Shown in pieces: positions 56,283 to 64,000 of a DNA stretch of 64,000 bases (the first letter of the stretch is position 1; each line of letters opens with the position of its first letter). The stretch covers positions 3,108,594 through 3,172,593 of the forward strand of contig NZ_BPIM01000001.1 of assembly GCF_026004115.1 (NCBI RefSeq), given 5' to 3'. A program made the position numbers and the translations under genes. The stretch is from Meiothermus sp. (GTDB lineage: Bacteria; Deinococcota; Deinococci; Deinococcales; Thermaceae). The notes beneath the pieces are model-generated. The model was not told the origin of the DNA, made no database searches, and was given only the letters and a program-made list of their open reading frames with translations.

Positions 56283-56990
56283 TCAGCGCTTAAGCAGCTC
56301 CAGCGCAATCCACAAGCCCAAGCGCCGTTCGGGGCTTTCGATATCGCCCAGCATGCCCCGGAGTTGTTCAAGCCGGTAGTAGATGCTCTGCCGCCGCACC
56401 CCAAGCTTGCGGGCCGTCTCAGCGATGTTGAACTGTGAGGCCAGCAGGGCCTCGAGGGTTGCCAAAAGGGTGCTCTTAGGGCGGCTGGGCAGGCGCAGAA
56501 GGGCCCCGAGGTGTCGTTCCATAAAACGTTTATCCCGTCCGGTTTCAATCAAAGCTTCCAGCAAAGATTTGAACAGCGGCTCTTCCTCGAAGGCTCCGGG
56601 ATGCAGAATTCGCTCGTGAGCAGCGCGGGTCAGGTCGGCAAAGCGCACCTCGTGGCGAAAAACCAGGATGGGGAATTGCAGCATGCGGGCGGTCTGGAGC
56701 ATCTCGGGGGGCAACTCCTGTAGCCACTGCACCAGCTCGAGGCAGAGCCCCCCCACCCCTGACTCGGCCAGGGTGCGCACGTAAGCTACACGGGCCTCGG
56801 GCGTGGTGCGGGCCAGCTCGAGGCCTGTCGAAAGTAAAAGCTCACCCCCCGAAAGCAACCGGGCTACATCGAGTACCTCGGCCACATGTACCCAGGTGAT
56901 GTAGCCGTCAAGCCTTTCCTGCCCCGAAAGGAGCTCAGCCCCGGCAAAGGCGGGCAGCTCCAGGATCTGACGAAGTGTGGGCAGGCTCAC
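56283..56990 (-). CDS. PucR-family transcriptional regulator
   Basis: 235 residues. The N-terminal PucR domain begins SLPTLRQILELPAFAGAELL (ligand-sensing, purine-catabolism type). The C-terminal helix-turn-helix reads SQFNIAETARKLGVRRQSIYYRLEQLRGMLG, the PucR HTH_30 motif. The usual long GGDEF-like middle is reduced. Its start overlaps the amidohydrolase stop by four bases, so it sits at the end of the nitrogen-base cluster and probably controls it in response to a base or breakdown product. Confidence 0.85.
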   Translation of the reverse strand: MSLPTLRQILELPAFAGAELLSGQERLDGYITWVHVAEVLDVARLLSGGELLLSTGLELARTTPEARVAYVRTLAESGVGGLCLELVQWLQELPPEMLQTARMLQFPILVFRHEVRFADLTRAAHERILHPGAFEEEPLFKSLLEALIETGRDKRFMERHLGALLRLPSRPKSTLLATLEALLASQFNIAETARKLGVRRQSIYYRLEQLRGMLGDIESPERRLGLWIALELLKR

Positions 56991-58225
56991 TGCTCCAGTA
57001 TCCAGCGCATGGTCTTGTCGGCCAGATGGTCGAGGGCCTGCACAGACTGCTCGATATGCTCCTCCCGGGTGTCCTCGATTTTGTTGTGACTGATGCCATG
57101 AAGACTCTGCACGAACATCATCACCGTGGGAATGCCTGCGCGGGCTACCTCGGCAGCGTCGTGGAGCGGCCCTGAGGGCATACGGTGTGAGACGCCGGCC
57201 ACCTCGCGGATGGCCTCATCGCAAAACTCGATGAGCTGCGGGTGGAAGGGGATGGGCTCTATACTCCAGATGTGGCTCCACTCCACGGTGCAGTTTTCTT
57301 CTTGGGCAAAGCGCTCGCTGGCCTCGCGGGCCTCGCGGTACATCTGGGCCAGCACGCCCGCGTCGAGGTCGCGCTGGTCGAGGGTGCACTCACAGCGCCC
57401 AACCACCGCCGTCACGATACCCGGATAGGTCTTGACGCTGCCCATGGTGCAAACCGCGTCGGGGTGCTTCATGGCGATGGGGCGGATTTCCAGGGCCAGC
57501 TTGGCGGCTGCCGCCAGGGCATCCTTGCGACGGTTCATCGGGGTAGAGCCGGAATGGGCCTCCTGGCCGTAAAAGGTAATGGCGTGCCGCTCCACCCCCT
57601 TGGTGCCCAGCACCACACCCAGCGGCAAGCCCTTATCCAGGAGCACAGGGCCTTGCTCGATGTGGAGCTCTAAGTAGGCCGCTGCGTTCTTTTGCTCTTG
57701 CTGGGCCTCGGGAAAACGGTCAATCTCGACCCCGCAGCGCCTAAGGGCATCTTCCAGTCGGATGCCATCTTTGTCGGTGCGGCCCCGGTCGGCCTCGATG
57801 GTGTGGTTTCCCGCGAAGGCCGAGGAACCCAGCAGGCTGCGCCCAAAGCGGGCCCCCTCTTCGTCGGCCCAGTCCACCAACCGCACCGTGACCGGGGGTT
57901 TGCCGCCATACTCTCTGGCAATCCGGCGCAGGACCTCGAGGCCCGCCAGCACGTTCAAACACCCATCCAGCCAGCCCCCACCCGGCACCGAGTCCAGGTG
58001 GCCCCCAATCAAAAGTGCCTTTTCGCTCTGGCCCTGGAGTGTAATCCAGTTGTTGCCTGCTGCGTCGTAGTGCTGTTCGACAGGCAGATCGGCCAGCTTG
58101 TTGTTGAACCATTTGCGCGCCTCCAGCCAGGTGTCGGTCCAGGCCACCCGCCAGGCGCCGTTTTCGTCGGCGGTGAGGTCGCGCAGTTCCTTGAGTTCGG
58201 CTACGGTTCGCTTGGGGTTTAGCAT
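56987..58225 (-). CDS. M20-type N-carbamoyl amino acid hydrolase / beta-ureidopropionase-like
   Basis: 412 residues from MLNPKRTVAELKELRDLTAD, with GGAGG upstream. It has the di-metal motifs of the HyuC/AllC family: GGHLDSVPGGGWLDG, the ADEEGARFG catalytic Glu pair and a late GPLHDAAEV His. Members hydrolyse N-carbamoyl-amino acids, N-carbamoyl-beta-alanine or allantoate. In this cluster with cytosine deaminase and base transporters, N-carbamoyl-beta-alanine from pyrimidine breakdown is the likely substrate, but this is inferred. Confidence 0.82.
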   Translation of the reverse strand: MLNPKRTVAELKELRDLTADENGAWRVAWTDTWLEARKWFNNKLADLPVEQHYDAAGNNWITLQGQSEKALLIGGHLDSVPGGGWLDGCLNVLAGLEVLRRIAREYGGKPPVTVRLVDWADEEGARFGRSLLGSSAFAGNHTIEADRGRTDKDGIRLEDALRRCGVEIDRFPEAQQEQKNAAAYLELHIEQGPVLLDKGLPLGVVLGTKGVERHAITFYGQEAHSGSTPMNRRKDALAAAAKLALEIRPIAMKHPDAVCTMGSVKTYPGIVTAVVGRCECTLDQRDLDAGVLAQMYREAREASERFAQEENCTVEWSHIWSIEPIPFHPQLIEFCDEAIREVAGVSHRMPSGPLHDAAEVARAGIPTVMMFVQSLHGISHNKIEDTREEHIEQSVQALDHLADKTMRWILEQ

Positions 58226-58380
58226 GGTAACCTCCATTGGCAAAATTTTGGGAGAATAGGCCTATTGCCCAGGGCGCTTTGCAAGCTCCCAAAAGGTCTG
58301 GCAGAAAGGTTTGCTTATATTCGTGTTCAGGACAGAAGCCAGGGGATATGGCGCACACATCGGAAGCCCTGGCCGAAGAA

Positions 58381-58404
58381 GGGGGCGACCCCTGGGCCGC
58401 CCCC
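58381..58404 (-). terminator. GC-rich hairpin after substrate-binding gene
   Basis: GGGGGCG / CGCCCCC arms around a ten-base loop, 33 bases after the stop of the binding-protein gene (minus strand), with little T-run. It could attenuate expression of the amidohydrolase and regulator. Confidence 0.4.
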
Positions 58405-58436
58405 TGAGCACAACGGTCTGCACACTACAGTACAGA

Positions 58437-59522
58437 TTATTTCCAGTCTCGAGCCCGTTTACCCGTGGCGGCTTCCCAGGGACCGTAGTCGACCGTAGCG
58501 GCGGGCGGGTCTTTGGTCAGAATGCCCTGCTCGCGGAGCAAACGCACCGAGGCCTGGTAGTCTGCGGGCACCAGGAAACCAGCCCAGCCCTTGGTGGTGG
58601 CGCCTGCATTGTAGAGCTTGGCGATTTCGGCCATCTGCCAGGTCTGGTGGCCTTTGGCATCGGCCCGGGTACCCGAGCCCTTGCAGGTGTTGCCGCACAC
58701 CGGCAGCACGTACTTCTCCACTGTCTCGGCCTGGTTGGCCACCGCCCAGTTCCAGCCCTGGATAGAAGCGCGGATCAGGCGAGCGGCCACCTGGCGACCC
58801 GTAAGCCCCGAGCCCTTGAAGTTACGCTCGTTGAGTACCCGTTCGGTGGTAAAAATCAGGTCTTCCAGCAGGTTAATCCCCTCATCGGCCAGCTTGAACA
58901 CATCCACCTTGGTTTCGTCGTAGCCCAGACCAGCAATCTGGTTGACCTCGTTGTAGGTCATGGCAGCAACCAGTTGCACCTTGTCCGGGAATACCAGCGA
59001 GGGGTCAAAGGGATAGCTCACCGCCGTCACATCGGGATTGGTAGCACGGGGGTCGAGGGAACTGGTCAGTCCGCATTTACGGAAAAGCGCCACCGCCGGA
59101 TACTCGTTGCCGGAGGGCCAGACCCCCACGCTCTTGCCCTTCATGTCGGTGCAGAGGTTCTTGATGTTGCTGGATTTGAGCGCTACCAGGGTAAAGCCGG
59201 AACGCTGGAAAATCTGGGCCAGGTGCACCACCGGGATGCCCCGCTCACGGGCAGTCAGCAGGTCGGCAATCCAGGTTGTGCCAAAGTCGGCAGCCCCGGA
59301 TTGCACCACCTGGATGGGGGATTGGTCCCCTGCAGGCAACAGGGTCACGTCCAATCCCTGGGCCCGGAAAAAGCCCCGTTCCTTGGCTACAAAGAAACCG
59401 GCAAACTGGGCCTGAGGAAACCACTTGAGCTGCAAATTAACCTTGATCAGATTCTGTTGTGCGCTCGCCAGCGATGCCAACACGAAGACTGCCAGTACCC
59501 ACAAGACCGACCATTTCTTCAT
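58437..59522 (-). CDS. ABC substrate-binding protein, NMT1/THI5 type (second)
   Basis: 361 residues from MKKWSVLWVLAVFVLASLASAQ, a signal peptide ending ASA; AAAGGAGG precedes ATG 59522. The mature N-terminus VNLQLKWFPQAQFAGFFVAKERGFF is the typical NMT1/THI5-like opening (pyrimidine, taurine and riboflavin binders). The ligand could be a pyrimidine or hydroxymethylpyrimidine. It is separated from the permease gene by the 72-bp tandem repeats. Confidence 0.88.
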   Translation of the reverse strand: MKKWSVLWVLAVFVLASLASAQQNLIKVNLQLKWFPQAQFAGFFVAKERGFFRAQGLDVTLLPAGDQSPIQVVQSGAADFGTTWIADLLTARERGIPVVHLAQIFQRSGFTLVALKSSNIKNLCTDMKGKSVGVWPSGNEYPAVALFRKCGLTSSLDPRATNPDVTAVSYPFDPSLVFPDKVQLVAAMTYNEVNQIAGLGYDETKVDVFKLADEGINLLEDLIFTTERVLNERNFKGSGLTGRQVAARLIRASIQGWNWAVANQAETVEKYVLPVCGNTCKGSGTRADAKGHQTWQMAEIAKLYNAGATTKGWAGFLVPADYQASVRLLREQGILTKDPPAATVDYGPWEAATGKRARDWK

Positions 59523-59680
59523 CCTTGCCTCCTTTTGTGCCAGAGCAACTTCAAACGGTAGCCTACTGCAACCCACGACCCTCTTGTCAAGCTTTTTCTG
59601 CTCACCTCCCCTGATTGCTGATAGCCAATAGCGGCAAGCTTTTTGCCAGTGGTTTTAGGCTTTTGGCGATCAGCTCTAGA

Positions 59681-59858
59681 ACGACACGTGCCACCCGGTT
59701 AACCTCCGCTCGAGACCGAAGGTGCGAGCCTGGCACAGTCCTCGTTAGCGAAACGACACGTGCCACCCGGTTAACCTCCGCTCGAGACCGAAGGTGCGAG
59801 CCTGGCACAGTCCTCGTTAGCGAAACGACACGTGCCACCCGGTTAACCTCCGCTCGAG
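59681..59858. repeat. 72-bp tandem repeats at the 3' end of an ABC permease gene
   Basis: ACGACACGTGCCACCCGGTT begins units at 59681, 59753 and 59825 (period exactly 72). Two units are full and the third (34 bp) ends in CTCGAG. The third unit is the last part of the permease coding sequence, so the array is made of duplicated gene end plus intergenic sequence. Its period is a multiple of three. No unique spacers lie between units, so it is not CRISPR. Confidence 0.85.
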
Positions 59859-60788
59859 CCAAGCCACCAGGTTGTACCAGGCGATGCCGATCAGCGAAGC
59901 TACGATGATTGCCGACCAAACGATATCAAAACCAAACCGGCCCGCCTCGATCTGGATCCGAAAACCCAGGCCCTGTCCATTGGCCCCAAAAAACTCACCC
60001 ACAATGGCCCCAATCATGGCCAGGGTCGTCCCCAGCTTGAGGGCATTGAAGATAAAGGGTAGCGCATTGGGCAGCCGTAGCCAGCGATACTGCTGCACTT
60101 CACTGGCCGCATACGAACGCATCAAATCTAGCGACAGGGGGCTGACCTCGGTAAGGCCGCGGAAGGTATTTACCACCACCGGAAAAAACACCGTAATGGC
60201 CACAATCACCGCTTTGGATTGCCAGTCGATGCCCACCATTTTGACCAGTACCGGGGCCAGCGCCACAATGGGAATACTGCTAAAAACTGTGGCGTAGGGT
60301 AGCAGGCCACGTTCCAGAAACACATATCGGCTCACCAGTAAAGCCGTAATCACACCCAGGCCACAACCAATCAGGTACCCGACGAGCGCCTCTAACACCA
60401 CCGTCTGGAAGGCATCTTGCAGGAGCACATCCCGCACTGCAAAAAAAGTAAAGAGCACCCGGCTGGGGGTCGGGATAAGCCCGGGTGGAACCTGGTAGGC
60501 CCGCAGCAAGGCTTCCGCCGTTACCACCACCACAAGCAAGGTCAGGGCGGCCGGGGTAAAACCTATGACCGGGTTGGTGGCGTTCACAAACTGGTTGGCA
60601 ACCCTGGCGATGCCCAGCGCCGCAAGCAAGAATCCGCCCCAAATCAGGAGTTTTTGAGCATCCGAAGCCGGCTCGCTCTGGTTCCACCAGATCGCAATAA
60701 ACCAAAGAAGCAGGCCAAATCCAAACGCCAGCAGTATCCAGTCAAGTGGCACCCTGGACAAAACAGGTTTACTCGGCTGCACCACCAT
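59817..60788 (-). CDS. ABC transporter permease, NMT1/SsuC-like
   Basis: 323 residues with six or seven helices and the EAA-like loop LRSYAASEVQQYRWLRLPNALPFIFNAL. An extra N-terminal hydrophobic segment pair (WILLAFGFGLLLWFIAIWWN) precedes the standard fold. The C-terminus LTGWHVSFR is repeated in non-coding form by the 72-bp array. It starts where the next permease stops (TAATG overlap). Confidence 0.9.
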   Translation of the reverse strand: MVVQPSKPVLSRVPLDWILLAFGFGLLLWFIAIWWNQSEPASDAQKLLIWGGFLLAALGIARVANQFVNATNPVIGFTPAALTLLVVVVTAEALLRAYQVPPGLIPTPSRVLFTFFAVRDVLLQDAFQTVVLEALVGYLIGCGLGVITALLVSRYVFLERGLLPYATVFSSIPIVALAPVLVKMVGIDWQSKAVIVAITVFFPVVVNTFRGLTEVSPLSLDLMRSYAASEVQQYRWLRLPNALPFIFNALKLGTTLAMIGAIVGEFFGANGQGLGFRIQIEAGRFGFDIVWSAIIVASLIGIAWYNLVAWLERRLTGWHVSFR

Positions 60789-61714
60789 TAACTAACTCCT
60801 TCTTGCTTGGATACCCTTGCTTGCTTGAGCACAGGCATAGCCGCTACTTTAGCTCGTTGCCAGGGGGTTACCAGTCGTTCCGTCCAGTTCACCAGGGCCA
60901 CCAGCAAAATGCCCAGCACCGCAGAGGACAACATGATCACCCACATCGCCACCACATCCGAAGCGCGGGAGTTTTCGGCCAGCATCTTGCCGATACCCTG
61001 GAAGCTAATGGTGGAGATCTCCGCCACAATGGCCCCGATCAAAGCTGCCGTCATGGCTACCTTGAAAGCCGTGAAGAGATAGGGGATTGAAGCCGGGAAG
61101 CGCAGCATCAGATAGGTCTGCCAGTTGTTGGCGTTGTAGGTTTTCATCAGGTCGAGGCTGAGGGGATCGGGGCTCTTGAGGCCCTTGGCCACCCCGATGG
61201 CGATGGGGAAAAAAGCTATGTAAGCAGCGATGATGGCTTTTGGAATCCAGCCCTGCACGCCATACTGTCCCAGAAGCACCACCAGCATGGGGGCAATGGC
61301 AATCACCGGAACAGTCTGGGAGGCCACAATCCAGGGCAGCAGCGAACGCTCAAAAGCCCTCGAGGCCACAATCCCGATGGCGAAAAAGAAGCCCACCACG
61401 GCCGCCAGCAGCAGACCCACAATGGTCTCGAGGGCCGTCACGGCAGCATTGAGGGGAATGGCATTGGGGGAGTTGAGGGGAAACATCAGGTTGCGAAAAC
61501 CATTCCAGAGCTGCTGCGGCGAGGGTAGCACCGGGCTTCTGAGCTGGGTAGCGCACTCAAAAGCCGTCTTACAGGGGAGCGCCGCCCCCGTATCCAGCGC
61601 CCGCTGGGCCGCCGGAATGTTGGCTATGAGCATCAGCGGGTAGTACAGCGCCGCGATAAACAGGGCCACTGCGAGCATGGGGACAAGGTTGGGCGAGCGT
61701 AGGCGGGCGAGCAT
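60788..61714 (-). CDS. ABC transporter permease, NMT1/SsuC-like
   Basis: 308 residues with six helices. The coupling loop MKTYNANNWQTYLMLRFPASIPYLFTAF is intact. A long periplasmic loop with two Cys (LPCKTAFECATQLRSP) follows helix 1. It forms a pair with the permease at 59817, 1-base overlap. The base composition is lower in GC than in the genes to its right. Confidence 0.9.
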   Translation of the reverse strand: MLARLRSPNLVPMLAVALFIAALYYPLMLIANIPAAQRALDTGAALPCKTAFECATQLRSPVLPSPQQLWNGFRNLMFPLNSPNAIPLNAAVTALETIVGLLLAAVVGFFFAIGIVASRAFERSLLPWIVASQTVPVIAIAPMLVVLLGQYGVQGWIPKAIIAAYIAFFPIAIGVAKGLKSPDPLSLDLMKTYNANNWQTYLMLRFPASIPYLFTAFKVAMTAALIGAIVAEISTISFQGIGKMLAENSRASDVVAMWVIMLSSAVLGILLVALVNWTERLVTPWQRAKVAAMPVLKQARVSKQEGVS

Positions 61715-61720
61715 AGGGCC

Positions 61721-62704
61721 TTATTTCACCCCGCTAGGGATGGCGTTGACGAAACCAGTGAGCGAGGCGCTCTCGAGCAGGCCGGCAGCCTGGAGCTGCT
61801 GGGCCATCTTCTGCAACTTGGCGGTATTGACGTAGCCGAGCCCGTTCTTCTGGGTGTCGGGTGTGACCATGATCTTCCTGATCTGCTCGAGGCCCGCGAG
61901 CTCGAAGGGGATGTCGAGGTTGGGGTTGTACTTCGCCAGGATCTTCCCGGCCTCCTGCGGGTTGTCCAGCGCGTAGCGGAAGCCCTTGTAGCGAGCCTGT
62001 ACGAACTTCCTGACCTCGCCAGGGTACTTCTTCAGCACGTCCTCGGTGGTGAAGAGCACATTCTCCGGCCAGTCCACGCCGAAGTCCTTGTAGCTGTAGA
62101 GGTAGTACTTTTCCTTGGCCTGCTTCTCGGCCACCATGACCTCGTTGTAGATCATGGCCGAGGCGAAGGGGTACTGTTTGGCCAGCCAGCCGCCCAGCGT
62201 GGCGGGGTCGCCCTGCTGATTGACGACCTGCAACTGCTTCTCCCAGCCCTTGCCCACCACGGCCTTGATGGGCTTGTCGTAGCCGATCCAGGTCGCGAAG
62301 GTGCCCTTGATGTCGGCGGGCTTGGCGATGGGCTGCCAGGATAGGATGCGCATGGCCGATTCCTGGAAGTCGGCGGCCACGATCACCAACGGCAGCTTCT
62401 GCTTCTGGCGGGCCTCGAGCAAGTTGTAGGGATAGTCGATGCCCAGCACCAGCTTGCCCGCCTTGGCCTCGGCCATCACCCGGTCGATGGGCGAGAGCCC
62501 GGGGCCGCCCGGCACCACCGTCACGTCCAGGCCTGCCTCCTTGTAGAAGCCCTTGTCCACGGCCACGGGGTCGCCGATGGACTCGGCGTGGATGAACCAC
62601 GACTCGATGATGGTGGCCTTGGTCAGGTTGCCCTGGGCTGTGCCCAAAAGCCCCCACGCCAGCAGCCCTGATGCCAAAACTGCCAATGCCGCTTTCCTCT
62701 TCAT
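61721..62704 (-). CDS. ABC substrate-binding protein, NMT1/THI5 type (first)
   Basis: 327 residues from MKRKAALAVLASGLLAWGLL, signal peptide to about residue 24; GAGGAGGTTGGT precedes ATG 62704. The longer open frame upstream is a shadow. It has the binding-protein landmarks of an NMT1 fold, VDKGFYKEAGLDVTVVPGG, and an acidic SAMIYNEVMVAEKQ region. Very GC-rich third positions; even a same-strand alternative frame stays open for about 300 codons. Confidence 0.88.
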   Translation of the reverse strand: MKRKAALAVLASGLLAWGLLGTAQGNLTKATIIESWFIHAESIGDPVAVDKGFYKEAGLDVTVVPGGPGLSPIDRVMAEAKAGKLVLGIDYPYNLLEARQKQKLPLVIVAADFQESAMRILSWQPIAKPADIKGTFATWIGYDKPIKAVVGKGWEKQLQVVNQQGDPATLGGWLAKQYPFASAMIYNEVMVAEKQAKEKYYLYSYKDFGVDWPENVLFTTEDVLKKYPGEVRKFVQARYKGFRYALDNPQEAGKILAKYNPNLDIPFELAGLEQIRKIMVTPDTQKNGLGYVNTAKLQKMAQQLQAAGLLESASLTGFVNAIPSGVK

Positions 62705-62733
62705 ACCAACCTCCTCTAAGCCTTTGAGATGCT

Positions 62734-63537
62734 TCAAGCTTTCCGGGTCATCTCGAGGTGCCAGCCCACGAAGCGCCGCTCGAGCGCCGTGAGCACCCCC
62801 AACAAGAGCCAGCCCACCACCGTGCAGAACACCGCCGCCAAAAAGACCCGCGCGGTGTTGCCCACGTAGCGCGAGTCGAGGATCATGAACCCCAAGCCCT
62901 GAAAGGCCCCGAACAGCTCGCCCACTATGGCCCCGTTCACCGCCGCCATGGCCGCGCCCTTGAGGCTGGTGAAGATGATGGGCAGCGCGAAGGGCAGCTT
63001 CAGGTAGCGCACCCGCTGCACGAAGCTCGCGCTGTAGGAGGTGAGCAGCTCCTCCTTGGTCGCGTCGGTGGAGACCATCCCCTTGTGCACGAAGTAGACC
63101 AGCGCGAAGAAGGCGTACAGCGCCGCGATCGCCACCTTCGAGCCGATGCCGCCCACCCCTAGCCACACCACCACCAGGCTGGCCAGCGCCACGAAGGGGA
63201 TGGAGTTGAGCGTGGAGACGGCGCGGAAGATGAAGTCCTCGAGCCACTCCGGCAGCACGATCAAGAGCAGCGCCGCCAGGTGCGCGACCAGGGCGCCCAG
63301 CAGGAAGCCCAGCACGATCTCCTGCGTGGTGATCCAGGCGTGCGCGAGCACCAGCGCCGGGGTCTTGAGGAACTCTTCGAGGATGCGCGAGGGCCCGGGC
63401 AGGAGGAAGGGCGAGTTGTACAGCCGCGCCCCTACTTCCCACAGGCTCAGGGCCACCACAGCGAACACCAGCCAGCGCACGCTCTCGTTCTTCCACAGCG
63501 GGGGAGCGTTGCGGGGGGGATGTACAGCCCTGGCCAT
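62734..63537 (-). CDS. ABC transporter permease, NMT1/SsuC-like
   Basis: 267 residues, six helices, EAA loop LLTSYSASFVQRVRYLKLPFAL. It is shorter than the two permeases to the left and has a more standard fold. It follows the cytosine deaminase gene by a few bases. It pairs by position with the binding protein at 61721. No ATPase gene for any of these is in the window; one may lie upstream of the deaminase, beyond position 64000. Confidence 0.9.
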   Translation of the reverse strand: MARAVHPPRNAPPLWKNESVRWLVFAVVALSLWEVGARLYNSPFLLPGPSRILEEFLKTPALVLAHAWITTQEIVLGFLLGALVAHLAALLLIVLPEWLEDFIFRAVSTLNSIPFVALASLVVVWLGVGGIGSKVAIAALYAFFALVYFVHKGMVSTDATKEELLTSYSASFVQRVRYLKLPFALPIIFTSLKGAAMAAVNGAIVGELFGAFQGLGFMILDSRYVGNTARVFLAAVFCTVVGWLLLGVLTALERRFVGWHLEMTRKA

Positions 63538-63540
63538 GCC

Positions 63541-64000
63541 TCACCTCAGGAACCGGATCGCCTCGCCCTGCACGTAGGAGACCTCGGGCCGGGTCTCGGC
63601 CACCACCTTGCCGCGCTTGAGCACGTAGCGGCGCATGGGCAGGGTGCGGATGGCGTCGTCCTCGGTGGGAACCGGCCAGACCACCAGGTCGGCGGGGTTG
63701 CCTACCGCTACGGCGTGCCCCTCCAGGCCCTCCCCGCCCCGCACCAGCCGGCCCTGCCAGATGGCAGCGGGACGAGAGGTGAGCATGGGGAAAAGCTGCT
63801 CGCGGTCCTCGCGCCCCGACATTAGCCCCAAGTGCAGCAGTACGAAGGCGGTGTGCAGGGGGTCGCCCTTGCCCATGGGGTACCAGGGATCCATCACCGA
63901 GTCGTGCCCGGCGGCCACGTTAACCCCGGCGGCCAGCAGCTCCTTGACCCGCGTGAGGCCGCGCCGGATGGGGTAGTGGTCGAAGCGCCCCTGCAGCACG
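63541..64000 (-). CDS. cytosine deaminase-like amidohydrolase, partial (cut by window end)
   Basis: Only the last 153 or so residues are present; the 5' part lies beyond position 64000. The LQGRFDHYPIRRGLTRVKEL and GHDSVMDPWYPMGKGD blocks match the C-terminal half of CodA, with Asp of GHD as the metal/catalytic Asp. It would convert cytosine to uracil and ammonia, the entry step for pyrimidine use. Other CodA-like enzymes (for creatinine or isocytosine) cannot be excluded. Confidence 0.8.
   Translation of the reverse strand, partial: VLQGRFDHYPIRRGLTRVKELLAAGVNVAAGHDSVMDPWYPMGKGDPLHTAFVLLHLGLMSGREDREQLFPMLTSRPAAIWQGRLVRGGEGLEGHAVAVGNPADLVVWPVPTEDDAIRTLPMRRYVLKRGKVVAETRPEVSYVQGEAIRFLR

Noticed and set aside
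58311..59561. 416-codon plus-strand frame antisense to the binding-protein gene at 58437
   Set aside because: Antisense shadow; the minus-strand protein has signal peptide and family motifs.
59681..59858. 72-bp repeats considered as a CRISPR array or attachment site
   Set aside because: Perfect tandem period without spacers and partly coding; it is a simple tandem duplication.
61734..62657. 307-codon same-strand alternative frame inside the binding-protein gene
   Set aside because: Shadow caused by very high GC3; the sequence is low-complexity Gly/Arg/Pro and the main frame is a clear NMT1 protein.

Overview
The window is a piece of a Thermaceae chromosome, most likely Meiothermus. The evidence is a fourteen-gene complex I operon in the T. 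thermophilus order (nqo7-6-5-4-2-1-3-8-9-10-11-12-13-14), a futalosine-pathway menaquinone gene (mqnB), GC-rich codon use with very frequent CTCGAG, and several apparently leaderless genes with a -10 box just upstream of ATG. Genus is inferred from protein resemblance only; no database search was possible.

Layout. 1-8.1 kb is accessory: a PIN toxin/antitoxin pair, a decayed IS4/Tn5-like transposase, a LuxR-type ATPase regulator with a cupin and a membrane protein, then an IS graveyard (a TIR-bounded element with a shortened transposase, a frameshifted IS630, an IS3-type C-terminal scrap). 8.1-20.2 kb is mostly housekeeping: glgP, an ArsR/serine-hydrolase pair, mtnA, comF, a DUF4258 protein, ribF, two Nudix hydrolases and ppc. 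20.4-25.4 kb is a peptide-type ABC transporter (binding protein and two permeases, no ATPase here) interrupted by a mobile repeat, plus an amidase. 25.6-30.5 kb holds an esterase, two TerC-family genes (the second behind a yybP-ykoY manganese riboswitch and terminator), a methyltransferase and an unusual PlsY/acyl-ACP-reductase-like fusion.

30.5-32.5 kb is a low-GC island: an ABC-2 type exporter (permease and ATPase) preceded by two tiny, previously uncalled ORFs of 20 and 21 codons. Each has a strong Shine-Dalgarno, and they encode related hydrophobic peptides ending in a C-x4/5-C motif. This is my best candidate for an undescribed system: a short-peptide signal, toxin or RiPP with a dedicated exporter.

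32.5-37.2 kb carries mqnB, a cyclase/formamidase, an S9 peptidase, a DUF817 protein and an NAD(P)-binding protein. 37.3-52.9 kb is the nqo operon on the minus strand. It has four oddities: Nqo3 has lost the cysteines of the N7 cluster, Nqo14 carries about 270 extra periplasmic residues with Ig-like repeats, Nqo8 has an N-terminal extension, and a 31-codon ORF is fitted exactly between nqo13 and nqo14. 53-56 kb is dominated by further copies of the mobile repeat around a CoA-ligase-like gene and small proteins.

56.3-64 kb is a minus-strand cluster with a PucR regulator, an N-carbamoyl-amino-acid-type amidohydrolase, two NMT1/THI5-type binding proteins, three ABC permeases and the end of a cytosine deaminase. 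Together these suggest uptake and breakdown of pyrimidine or related bases. Base composition shifts upward in GC at about 61.7 kb inside this cluster. I saw no tRNA, rRNA or CRISPR array.
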